DNA of 11,428 nt from an uncultured Verrucomicrobiales bacterium (GTDB taxonomy: Bacteria > Verrucomicrobiota > Verrucomicrobiia > Verrucomicrobiales > DEV007). The notes under the pieces were generated by a model, which searched no databases, was not told where the DNA came from, and was given only the letters and a program-made list of their open reading frames with translations. Position 1 is the stretch's first letter; the number at the start of each line of letters is the position of its first letter. The stretch is taken from assembly GCA_937893785.1 (NCBI GenBank), contig CALCSP010000786.1, positions 1 to 11,428 on the forward strand, read 5' to 3'. This document shows positions 1 through 6,968 of this stretch, one piece after another. The position numbers and the translations under genes were made by a program.

Positions 1-857
1 TCGTTGGCAGGTGATATATCGGAAAATCCGTGTTGCCCACCTTTAACAACATAAAGTGTTGACGCAGCACCTACCTTCTTGAGTGCAGCATGAAGCAGTT
101 CGCTCTGGTTAAGCGGTACGACAAAATCCCTATCACCATGAACAATGAAGCATGGAGGGTCACCTTTGCTGACATAAGTAATCGGATTAGCCTCTCTGCA
201 TCTCTCTGGCGCCTGTTTGATAGGTGCACCAATCAATCGTGATGGAGCGGACTGCCTTTTGGAATAGTCTTGGGAAGCTTTTACGTCATTGAGTTTCAGA
301 AAATCGGTAGGACCACACCATGGACTGGCAGCCTGAATAGCAGATGATGCCTTAAGAGTTACCGGATGCTTTTGGAATTTGTCTGTATCACTGGTGGTTG
401 CCAAAAGAGCAGTCAAATGACCGCCTGATGATTCGCCCGCCGCCCCGAAACGTGCCGGGTCCAGGTTAAAGCGCTTGGCATTAAGTCTCAGGAAGCTCAC
501 TGCTGCCCGGCAATCATTGATAACAGCAGGAAAAATTTCTTCACGACTCTTCGTGTATGTAACGCCTGCAATGGCATATCCATGTGATATCAATGGCACC
601 ATCGGGTTGGAGCGGTCCTTGTTGCCCCAGTCCCACGCCCCTCCATAAAACCAAATCACCAGAGGCAATGGCTTATTGGCCTTGGGGCGGTAGACATCCA
701 GTAACATCTCGCGCTCACCATTTTTCGCATAAACAATATCCCGTTCAATAATGGTGCCTTTCGGCAATCGATTCAGAATCTTTTGTGGATCATCTTTGGC
801 ATTAGCAGCCGCCGCAACTATTGCGAGAGTCAATAAAACACTGAAGAATTGATTCAT
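1..857 (-). CDS. Exported alpha/beta-hydrolase esterase (BD-FAE/acetylesterase-like), 3' end cut by the window edge
   Basis: Hand translation gives 285 residues running off the left edge. An N-terminal signal peptide (hydrophobic residues about 4-18, Ala-rich cleavage region near 20) places the enzyme outside the cytoplasm. The alpha/beta-hydrolase triad is visible: nucleophile Ser143 in the elbow GESSG, Asp244 in HGDRD, and His276 in GGQHGF. The family hydrolyses small ester bonds, often acetyl or feruloyl groups on plant or algal glycans; the substrate here is inferred. The oxyanion-hole loop reads FYGGAW (residues 70-75) where its tandem neighbour has the standard HGGGW, so the usual His is replaced by Tyr. 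The ATG at 857 overlaps the TGA of the upstream gene as ATGA, indicating translational coupling. Only the last few residues should be missing, because the catalytic His is already present. Confidence 0.88.
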   Translation of the reverse strand, partial: MNQFFSVLLTLAIVAAAANAKDDPQKILNRLPKGTIIERDIVYAKNGEREMLLDVYRPKANKPLPLVIWFYGGAWDWGNKDRSNPMVPLISHGYAIAGVTYTKSREEIFPAVINDCRAAVSFLRLNAKRFNLDPARFGAAGESSGGHLTALLATTSDTDKFQKHPVTLKASSAIQAASPWCGPTDFLKLNDVKASQDYSKRQSAPSRLIGAPIKQAPERCREANPITYVSKGDPPCFIVHGDRDFVVPLNQSELLHAALKKVGAASTLYVVKGGQHGFSDISPAN

Positions 858-1750
858 TGATTCTGAGCGGAATTCAAGGTGTCCTCAAGAAATGCGAGCA
901 GTCGCTGGGCATTCTCGTCTTCATAGAACCGATTACCACCATGACCAGCACCTCCGATCACATATATCTGCACCCGTGAACCTGACTTCTGGTAAGCCTT
1001 CACGATGGCGTGCGACTGATCGAGTAGGACCGTGTTGTCCTTGTTACCATGAAAAACAAGCAATGGTGCATCATCACGGCTTACGTGGTAGGCGGCGGAA
1101 GCCTGCTTTGCCAAAGCCGGTTTTTCATGAGCCCCGCCTCCCAGTAGATCATAGACCACCGATCCTTTATCGTTCGCCCTTGAGGGCTGGGTCTTGCTAC
1201 GCAGGATAAAGTCCGTTGCACCATAATAATCGATCGCTGCCTGCACTCTGGATGACTGATCAAGGTTTCCTCCGACTTTTCCCTCAAGTTCTTTATTGCC
1301 ACCCGTAGTCGCCATCAAGGCACTCAGATGCCCTCCGGCACTCGCCCCAGCAACGGCGATCTTTTTAGTTTCATAACCGTATTTATCGGCATTTGCCCGC
1401 AACCACCGCACTGCCGCCTTACAGTCATGCAACTGAGCAGGAAACTTGGCAACTGAACTAAGTCGGTAGGAAATACTGGCTACTGTATAACCATGCGCGG
1501 GCAACCACTTCAGGAAGCACTTTTCCTTGCTGCCCTTTCGCCAGCCACCACCGTGTATCCAGACCAGTAGTTTAGAACCCCTCGGCTTAGAGGATTGGTA
1601 TAAATCCAGCTTCAGGCTGTACCCATCAACAACTGCAAACTCGATGTCCCTGATGACTCTTTTCTGCTCATCAGCATATCCCTTGGACAATAGACAAAAA
1701 ACCAAGAACAGAATTCCCAAGAACACACAGCGCAACGGAACAAATCGCAT
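854..1750 (-). CDS. Exported alpha/beta-hydrolase esterase (BD-FAE-like)
   Basis: A complete 298-residue protein with a signal peptide (hydrophobic residues 9-22, cleavage probably after the Ala at 26). Visible motifs are HGGGW (66-70, oxyanion hole), GASAG with nucleophile Ser137, HGNKD with Asp238, and GGAGHGG with His270, a full alpha/beta-hydrolase triad. Length and motif order fit the BD-FAE/acetyl-xylan-esterase-like group, which removes acyl groups from polysaccharides or short oligosaccharides; the substrate cannot be read from sequence. It is a clear paralogue of the next gene, sharing the GGHLxALxATT helix after the nucleophile. It begins 13 bases after the upstream TIM-barrel gene, and its stop overlaps the next start (ATGA), so it sits inside an operon. 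No Shine-Dalgarno sequence precedes the ATG; the sequence TTGATCG directly abuts it. Confidence 0.9.
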   Translation of the reverse strand: MRFVPLRCVFLGILFLVFCLLSKGYADEQKRVIRDIEFAVVDGYSLKLDLYQSSKPRGSKLLVWIHGGGWRKGSKEKCFLKWLPAHGYTVASISYRLSSVAKFPAQLHDCKAAVRWLRANADKYGYETKKIAVAGASAGGHLSALMATTGGNKELEGKVGGNLDQSSRVQAAIDYYGATDFILRSKTQPSRANDKGSVVYDLLGGGAHEKPALAKQASAAYHVSRDDAPLLVFHGNKDNTVLLDQSHAIVKAYQKSGSRVQIYVIGGAGHGGNRFYEDENAQRLLAFLEDTLNSAQNQ

Positions 1751-1763
1751 CGATCAAGAAAGC

Positions 1764-2609
1764 TTAATGGGAATGTAATGTGCGCCACGCCGCCATTGAG
1801 CGCTTGAGATTATCACGGGCATTACCACGAATCGCATAACATTGTAGGCCGATTGCACCGTCAAACCCAACCTCACGCAAAAGTTCGGTTACTTTCGCCT
1901 GACTGAAGCTGCCACGATCCAACGTCTGGATCAGCTCTCCCCAGGATCGACCGCCTTCTTCTGCACCACTTATACTGGCTCGCCAGAGCAGAGGCTTGGC
2001 ATTTACAAGCGCTGCCTTCAGATCACTCTTCGGTTCCACATGAAGAAAATGGCAAAGGTTGAACATCACTCCGACATTATCCCTGTTGGTTTTCTTTGCC
2101 ACTCTGACGGCATCACCAATCCTGTCGATATAAAAATTGGCATGAGGATAAAGGACAACTTTGAGACCTGATTGCTTGGCCTGGTCGGCAATTTCCCGCA
2201 CAAAGGCAACCGCCTGCTCATCTGTGTTGTCCTTCTTGCTGCCCTGTACATAAAGCTCGATAACAGTATCCCGCCCCTTGAGACCGGCAATCATCTCCGT
2301 GATCACCGGGTTATACGTATGGCCCTCGGCACCCAGCCGTCCGCCCACGTAAAAACTGAAAAGCTTGAGTTTGGCCTCGTCGTATAACCTCAACCGCTTT
2401 TTTAACTGCTCGCCAGCACTTGGGTTTGCCGATCCGATACCATCATATCCGAGTTCTTTTAAGACCCTGACACGCTCCTCAACCGTCTTGAAATGCACCC
2501 CGTTCTGGAAAGCAAAAAAGGGCCACTTTACCGATTCAGCCAAAAGGTCAGCAACCAAGGTAAAGGTAATGATGGAAAAAATACACAACTTCATGACCGA
2601 ATTATTCAT
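1764..2609 (-). CDS. Exported xylose-isomerase-like TIM-barrel protein
   Basis: A 281-residue protein with a signal peptide (hydrophobic residues 8-23, cleavage near 25) followed by one xylose-isomerase-like / AP-endonuclease-2 TIM barrel. Supporting features are the early GYDGI strand (54-58), LYPH (153-156), a NLCHFLHVE segment (184-192) of the kind carrying barrel metal ligands, and a C-terminal GLQCY...NLKRSMAAW region typical of a group common in planctomycetes and verrucomicrobia. Relatives include sugar isomerases and epimerases, usually metal dependent. The position near the barrel end where many isomerases have a catalytic Glu appears to be Gln256, so classical isomerase activity is uncertain. 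Export is also unusual for sugar isomerases. The gene lies 92 bases after DUF1501 and 13 before the esterases. An alternative start at Met6 (2594) would still leave a signal peptide. Confidence 0.85.
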   Translation of the reverse strand: MNNSVMKLCIFSIITFTLVADLLAESVKWPFFAFQNGVHFKTVEERVRVLKELGYDGIGSANPSAGEQLKKRLRLYDEAKLKLFSFYVGGRLGAEGHTYNPVITEMIAGLKGRDTVIELYVQGSKKDNTDEQAVAFVREIADQAKQSGLKVVLYPHANFYIDRIGDAVRVAKKTNRDNVGVMFNLCHFLHVEPKSDLKAALVNAKPLLWRASISGAEEGGRSWGELIQTLDRGSFSQAKVTELLREVGFDGAIGLQCYAIRGNARDNLKRSMAAWRTLHSH

Positions 2610-2701
2610 TGGTAAACTAATCCGTTACAGGATCACGCGAAAAGGTTTTTGCCCCAATCCCTAGCAAGATCAATGACGGCAACTGAACGCAGCGCGTTTG
2701 A

Positions 2702-4063
2702 TCAAAACAATGGCAGCGGCTCACCGTCACAAATCCGCAGAGGTCGACCCTCCTGATCATGCAATTCAGCTCGATGATCAATACCCATAGCCTGATAAAT
2801 TGTGGCATGAAAATCGGCAGGAGAACACGGATCTGAACCCGGTTCGGCGCCACGGGAGTCACTGGATCCATATACCTGTCCACCGCGAATACCCCCGCCG
2901 GCCAATGCCACGGAATACACACCCGGATGGTGATCTCGTCCGCCATTCTTGTTAATCTTCGGCGTCCTTCCAAAATCCGTGAGAAAAACCACCAAGGTCT
3001 CATCAAGCATTCCTCGCTGCTCAAGGTCAGTCAGCAATGCAGAAACTGAACGGTCAAAAACCGGAAGCAGTCGATCCTTCATCTTCGGAAAATGTCCCCG
3101 GTGTGTGTCCCAGTTATCGCCACCACCTCCAGCCAGATCCCCGGCTGAACACAAAGCCTGCACTACAGGAACACCGGCTTCAACAAGCCGGCGCGAGAGC
3201 AAGAGGCTCTGTCCGCAAATATGATCACCATACATTGCCCTGACTCTAGGATCCTCCTTATCAAGATCATATGCATCGCGAACGGGAGATCCAAGCAACA
3301 TATCAGCAGCCATGCGCCGATAATGATCCAACTGATCATAGACAAGTTCTGAACCGTTCTTTTGGCCCAAGGTGGTGTCTAACTCCTCCAACAGGCTCTG
3401 ACGATCACTAATACGCTGCTTCTTGAGGTTGAGTTTCAGATTCAACTCTCGATCCGTATAGCGAGTCACACCCCTGAAAGGTTCACCGGCAGGGGTTTTC
3501 ATCAGCACGGGATCATACTTTGAGCCAAGCCATCCACCATATTCCCCAGCCATCAACTTACCGTTATCATACATCGAGTAAGGCATCCTGATCGCACGAG
3601 GGGTTCCTGACTGGGAATTCTGGAACTTGGAAATCATGGCCGTCAATGATGGCCAGTTTTCCCTTTTCTTAGCCGTTAGTCCTCCAGCTGGGTCATGTCC
3701 AGTGAGGCTTACATACATACCCTGCTGGTGACCACCATGTTTATGATGAATAGAACGAACAATAGCGAGCTTCTCGGAATGCTGGGCAAGCAGGGGCAAG
3801 TGTTCGCAAAACTGGATACCGGGAGTCGCCGTCGGAATCGGTTTGAATTCTCCCCGCAAATCCGAAGGCGCATCTGGCTTGGGATCAAACGATTCATAGT
3901 GGCTCATTCCACCCCATGTATATAGAACAATGCAGGAACGAGCTTTGGGAGCCGCCGAACGGGCATGCGAAAGCATTGAGAAAAAGCTTGGCAAACTCAA
4001 CCCTGCCATCGCCACTCCAGACTTGAGAAAATCCCTTCTTGTATGCTGCAAATGATTAAACAT
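2702..4063 (-). CDS. DUF1501 family protein, twin-arginine exported
   Basis: A 453-residue protein. The N terminus has the twin-arginine motif RRDFLK (residues 9-14) and a hydrophobic stretch (about 16-30), so it is probably exported folded by Tat. DUF1501 landmarks occur in order: YTWGGMSHYESFDPKP (48-63), HKHGGHQQGMY (108-118), WDTHRGHFPKMK (318-329), and FGRTPKINKNGGRDHHPG (364-381). The family belongs to the alkaline-phosphatase/sulfatase-like superfold; its role is not established, and a metal-dependent hydrolase is only an inference. I chose ATG 4063 over TTG 4066, one codon earlier, because an AAGG (4072-4069) lies five bases before that ATG. DUF1501 genes usually follow a DUF1549/DUF1553 cytochrome-like gene; here the upstream gene is an acetylesterase, so the usual partner is absent from this window. 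Confidence 0.92.
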   Translation of the reverse strand: MFNHLQHTRRDFLKSGVAMAGLSLPSFFSMLSHARSAAPKARSCIVLYTWGGMSHYESFDPKPDAPSDLRGEFKPIPTATPGIQFCEHLPLLAQHSEKLAIVRSIHHKHGGHQQGMYVSLTGHDPAGGLTAKKRENWPSLTAMISKFQNSQSGTPRAIRMPYSMYDNGKLMAGEYGGWLGSKYDPVLMKTPAGEPFRGVTRYTDRELNLKLNLKKQRISDRQSLLEELDTTLGQKNGSELVYDQLDHYRRMAADMLLGSPVRDAYDLDKEDPRVRAMYGDHICGQSLLLSRRLVEAGVPVVQALCSAGDLAGGGGDNWDTHRGHFPKMKDRLLPVFDRSVSALLTDLEQRGMLDETLVVFLTDFGRTPKINKNGGRDHHPGVYSVALAGGGIRGGQVYGSSDSRGAEPGSDPCSPADFHATIYQAMGIDHRAELHDQEGRPLRICDGEPLPLF

Positions 4064-4082
4064 CAAAACCTTAATAAGTCTG

Positions 4083-4119
4083 TTAACAGGTGTAAAATAC
4101 CCTCATTTCACCACCTCCT
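4083..4119 (-). other. Perfect Shine-Dalgarno plus 7-codon mini-ORF in the leader of the DUF1501 gene
   Basis: In the 66-base gap after the acetylesterase stop, the minus strand carries AGGAGG (4119-4114), seven bases, then ATG (4106) and the mini-ORF MRVFYTC ending in TAA at 4083. This ATG also overlaps by ATGA the stop of another tiny frame, MLEEVVK (4126-4103). It is the only perfect ribosome-binding site I found in the window, yet it is not in frame with DUF1501, whose start is 20 bases beyond the mini-ORF stop. It could be a leader peptide, a re-initiation device or chance. The sequence is seen directly; function is inferred. Confidence 0.3.
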
Positions 4120-4129
4120 CAAGCATAGA

Positions 4130-5896
4130 CTAAACTTTGGGAATGATTGCGTGGCCAATCTTTCCAGTCGTCCTGAAATAACCTAGTGGTTTATCTTTCT
4201 CATTGGTTATCAACCAACTGGCATTGGAATAGGTACTTTGTGTACGCGTTGCCCCAGGCTCCAGTTCACCATACAGCTTTGCAGCACCCCCAAACTCAAT
4301 CCAGAAGATCTTCACTTTATAATCCGCTTTATTGGTAAAAAGAATCTCCGTAGCTGAACCAGAAAATGACTTGGGTGGCTTTTTACCTTCACTAAGGCGC
4401 TGCCACTTCAGGGTCTCGCTGGGACCGGGCCATGTGTCGGTCCTGAAAGGACCTGCGGGTAGCCCATCGCGGTTATAAAGATTGGCTCTTTCCGGGTTCA
4501 TTGTGAAAGCATAACGAACAGCTATCGGCTCAACCACATCAGGCGATTGCACTACCACAGTTTCCCCGTCAATTTTTGCATCAGCCCATACCCATTTCAT
4601 GTCGGCACCGGTAATAGCAAAATGCTCCAGTCGCCCGTCATTTACTTCCCGGACTGGATCAAGTCCTGACTTTTTGCCAACCATCAATCCTTCACCCACA
4701 TGATGAAAGAAAACACGGATAGCGTTTCCCTCAATCTTCTGGCTTTTGTATAATGGCCCTGAAGGGACCAGATCATTCAATCCGTAAGTCTGGTGTAAAG
4801 CCCATTGCGCCAGCCTCCAACCAACATCCTGCTTATTTCTTGGATGAATGTCACGAGCTTCACCAATATCGGTAATCACTGCCATCCCCGTTCCCGGTAT
4901 ATCCAGTGCCTTGGTCTGAGCCTCACGTATCTTGGCCCAGCCATCACCTCCAGCTGGGTTTCGGTTTTCCTGCTGAAAATTGGCAAGCTGCACCCAATAG
5001 AAGGCCATATGATCATTCCTGAAAGCTTTTCTCCAACCGTTTACAAGGGCATGCTTCTTCTGGTAATAAGTTTCTCCTTCGGCACCATTGGATTCCCCCT
5101 GATACCAAATGGCTCCGCGCAATGCATAAGGTGTTAAGGGATGCACCATCGAATTGTAAATGGCTGAAGGATCTCTTCCTCCCACTCTTGTTTTGCTGTT
5201 GTAAGACTTTACCTGACCGGCAATCGCAGACAACTCAGGCACAGACTCAAAACCTTCAAGAGGCGTCCATGGCTCAATGCGTGTCCCTCCCCAATTGGAA
5301 CCGATTAAACCTACAGGAACATTCAGCTCACCTTTTATGCGTCGACCAAAATAATATCCCACTGCACTGAATCCGCTGATAGATCCGGGTTCACAAGACC
5401 TCCATTGCCCGGCACCTTGCTCCTTGGGTTGTGCGCTCACTGTATGACCAGGAACATTAAAGAGCCTGATCAGCGGGTGTGTTGCAGCAGCAATCTCCTC
5501 CTTTGCATTCATGCTGTTACCCACCCCCCACTCCATGTTTGACTGCCCGGAACAAAGCCAGACCTCACCTACCAGAATATTCTCAAGGATCTGTATATCA
5601 TCTCCGCAGGTAATTGTCATTACCATAGGCTTCGTGCTGGCCTTAAGCGGACCAAACTCAACTGACCACTTACCATCATTATTTGCCTTAACACTTCTCT
5701 CCTGACCGAAAAATACCACTTTTACCAATTCTCCGGGCTCAGCCCATCCCCAGACAGGAACCGGTAATTCACGTTGTAGCACCATCCCATTACCAATGAC
5801 AGGCGGCAACTGCACCTTGGCGCATACCATCGCGCTCATGGTAAAAACAAAATGAAAAACCAGCATTCTCATTAGGCGATCAAATCGGTAAAACAT
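4130..5896 (-). CDS. Exported sialate O-acetylesterase-like (SASA) enzyme with C-terminal VHL-beta-like domain
   Basis: A 588-residue protein. A signal peptide ends near Ala26, followed by a beta-sandwich-like region with MVLQRELPVPVWGWAEPG (38-55), typical of bacterial sialate O-acetylesterases. The SGNH-type core shows GQSNM with nucleophile Ser119, GSNWGGTRIEPW (199-210), WYQGESNG (264-271), and a late DIHP with probable catalytic His351. The family removes O-acetyl groups from sialic acids or other sugars and glycans; the substrate here is unknown. After the normal family end, residues about 514-588 form an extra domain resembling the VHL beta domain (Trp532, Tyr542, Thr555-Tyr556, Trp561), also found in the preceding LRR gene. 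Met9 (5872) gives a tighter signal peptide (MRMLVFHF...) and is a real alternative start. No Shine-Dalgarno is seen before either. It lies 64 bases after the LRR gene. Confidence 0.9.
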   Translation of the reverse strand: MFYRFDRLMRMLVFHFVFTMSAMVCAKVQLPPVIGNGMVLQRELPVPVWGWAEPGELVKVVFFGQERSVKANNDGKWSVEFGPLKASTKPMVMTITCGDDIQILENILVGEVWLCSGQSNMEWGVGNSMNAKEEIAAATHPLIRLFNVPGHTVSAQPKEQGAGQWRSCEPGSISGFSAVGYYFGRRIKGELNVPVGLIGSNWGGTRIEPWTPLEGFESVPELSAIAGQVKSYNSKTRVGGRDPSAIYNSMVHPLTPYALRGAIWYQGESNGAEGETYYQKKHALVNGWRKAFRNDHMAFYWVQLANFQQENRNPAGGDGWAKIREAQTKALDIPGTGMAVITDIGEARDIHPRNKQDVGWRLAQWALHQTYGLNDLVPSGPLYKSQKIEGNAIRVFFHHVGEGLMVGKKSGLDPVREVNDGRLEHFAITGADMKWVWADAKIDGETVVVQSPDVVEPIAVRYAFTMNPERANLYNRDGLPAGPFRTDTWPGPSETLKWQRLSEGKKPPKSFSGSATEILFTNKADYKVKIFWIEFGGAAKLYGELEPGATRTQSTYSNASWLITNEKDKPLGYFRTTGKIGHAIIPKV

Positions 5897-5944
5897 AATA
5901 AGAGAAATAGAAAAGGGATATGATGTTTCCTTTTGGCGATCAAA
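5875..5944 (-). repeat. 10-bp direct repeat GGCGATCAAA, two copies 60 bp apart, around the acetylesterase start
   Basis: Plus-strand GGCGATCAAA occurs at 5875-5884 and 5935-5944, exactly 60 bases apart; on the coding strand both read TTTGATCGCC. One copy is in the gap after the LRR gene. The other sits just before Met9 of the acetylesterase. Both contain the 7-mer CGATCAA that recurs near other starts in the window. Whether it is a protein-binding site or chance cannot be told from one sequence. Confidence 0.3.
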
Positions 5945-5960
5945 GCATGAACGGAATCGT

Positions 5961-6824
5961 TCAATCCGTTACTTTGGGAATTACGGCCTTAGCATTCTTT
6001 TGCTTGGTTCTGAAATATCCTAGGTGATTATCATCTGCATCAGCAATTAACCAGGTGGCACCCGAATAAGTCGTCTGTTCGCGCGTATCACCTGCAGCAA
6101 TATCTGCGTAAAATTGTAATCCTCCCCCGTAGTTCACCCAATATAGCTTGACCTTCTTTCCAGATTGATTGTCGAGATGCAAAAGAAGAAAGTCTCCTGA
6201 ATTCGACTTAGGAAGCGGATTGCCGTCAATTGCCATCCAGGTCAAAACATCAAGAGGCTTAGGCTCTTCCTTGGGTTCTGCAACTTCTGCAGCAACCTTG
6301 TCCAGATCAACCCCACGAATAATTTTCAAGCTCGGCAACTCCCTCTGTAACTTAGCCACACCCTCCTCAGTCACCCCAGTCTGCCAGACAAAGAGCTGCC
6401 TTAACCTCTTCAAATGAACGAGGTGGTCGAGCGCCTTATCCGTAATCTTTGAAGAATACAGGTTCAGATACTCAAGGTCATGAAGATGACGCAGGTGTGC
6501 AACACCATCATCACCAACCGCGGTTCGCTCCAAATGAAGACGGCGCAATTTGTTAAGCCCTTTCAGGTGAACCAAACCGACATCCGTGATCCCTGTATCC
6601 CTGAGATTGAGAATAACTATGTTCTTTAATTCCCCGACTACAGCAAGACCTTCGTCATCAAGTTGCCTGCCGGTAAGGTGAAACTCCACCTGATGATCGA
6701 TGCCATTCGTGGAAAAAACCTGACCACCATTCTTTTTAATAGCCTGCTTCAGGGCATCGGCATCCGGAACGGCAAAAGCAGGAATTTTGACCGCCAGAAA
6801 AAACAATAAAAGAACGCGCACCAT
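5961..6824 (-). CDS. Exported leucine-rich-repeat protein with C-terminal VHL-beta-like domain
   Basis: A 287-residue protein from ATG 6824. A clean signal peptide covers about residues 1-19 (MVRVLLLFFLA...). Residues about 48-170 hold four to five leucine-rich repeats of roughly 24 residues, with patterns such as LNLRDTGITDVGLVHLKGL (72-90) and LNLYSSKITDKALDHLVHL (120-138). A Lys/Glu/Pro-rich linker (about 177-192) leads to a C-terminal domain (about 208-285) resembling the VHL beta domain: Trp229, Tyr239, Thr252-Tyr253, Trp258. Both parts are binding modules and no catalytic motif is visible, so a surface adaptor or binding role is inferred. Over 62 ungapped residues the last domain is identical at 31 positions to that of the next gene's product. 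A TTG five codons earlier (6839) is a weaker start because it pushes a charged segment before the signal peptide. Confidence 0.87.
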   Translation of the reverse strand: MVRVLLLFFLAVKIPAFAVPDADALKQAIKKNGGQVFSTNGIDHQVEFHLTGRQLDDEGLAVVGELKNIVILNLRDTGITDVGLVHLKGLNKLRRLHLERTAVGDDGVAHLRHLHDLEYLNLYSSKITDKALDHLVHLKRLRQLFVWQTGVTEEGVAKLQRELPSLKIIRGVDLDKVAAEVAEPKEEPKPLDVLTWMAIDGNPLPKSNSGDFLLLHLDNQSGKKVKLYWVNYGGGLQFYADIAAGDTREQTTYSGATWLIADADDNHLGYFRTKQKNAKAVIPKVTD

Positions 6825-6968
6825 GGAAGTCTCGATCAAGTAGAGAATTACCTTTTAACCGACCCCTGATTGCTTTTCAATCATAACCTCGCCGCAAGCA
6901 AACCTATAACAGGGAAACTTAAGCGCATTACTCTCTCTGCAAAACACATACCGAAAACATACCTCGTT

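Noticed and set aside
2686..2698. Small hairpin AACGC/GCGTT just after the DUF1501 stop.
   Set aside because: Five-bp stem with a three-base loop and no T-run; expected by chance in this length of sequence.
5911..5934. AAAAGG/CCTTTT inverted repeat in the gap before the acetylesterase.
   Set aside because: Four of six pairs are A-T and the loop is 12 bases, so the hairpin would be unstable; not called a terminator.
6852..6880. TTGAAA, 17 bases, TAAAAG on the minus strand upstream of the LRR gene, resembling a promoter.
   Set aside because: The -10 match is only four of six and there is no shared element or start evidence; left out as too weak. A real internal promoter in this 144-base gap remains possible.
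6867..6883. Six-bp perfect inverted repeat TGATTG/CAATCA with a five-base loop in the gap between the minus sulfatase and the LRR gene.
   Set aside because: AT-rich, short, and not followed by a T-tract on the minus strand, so not supported as a terminator.
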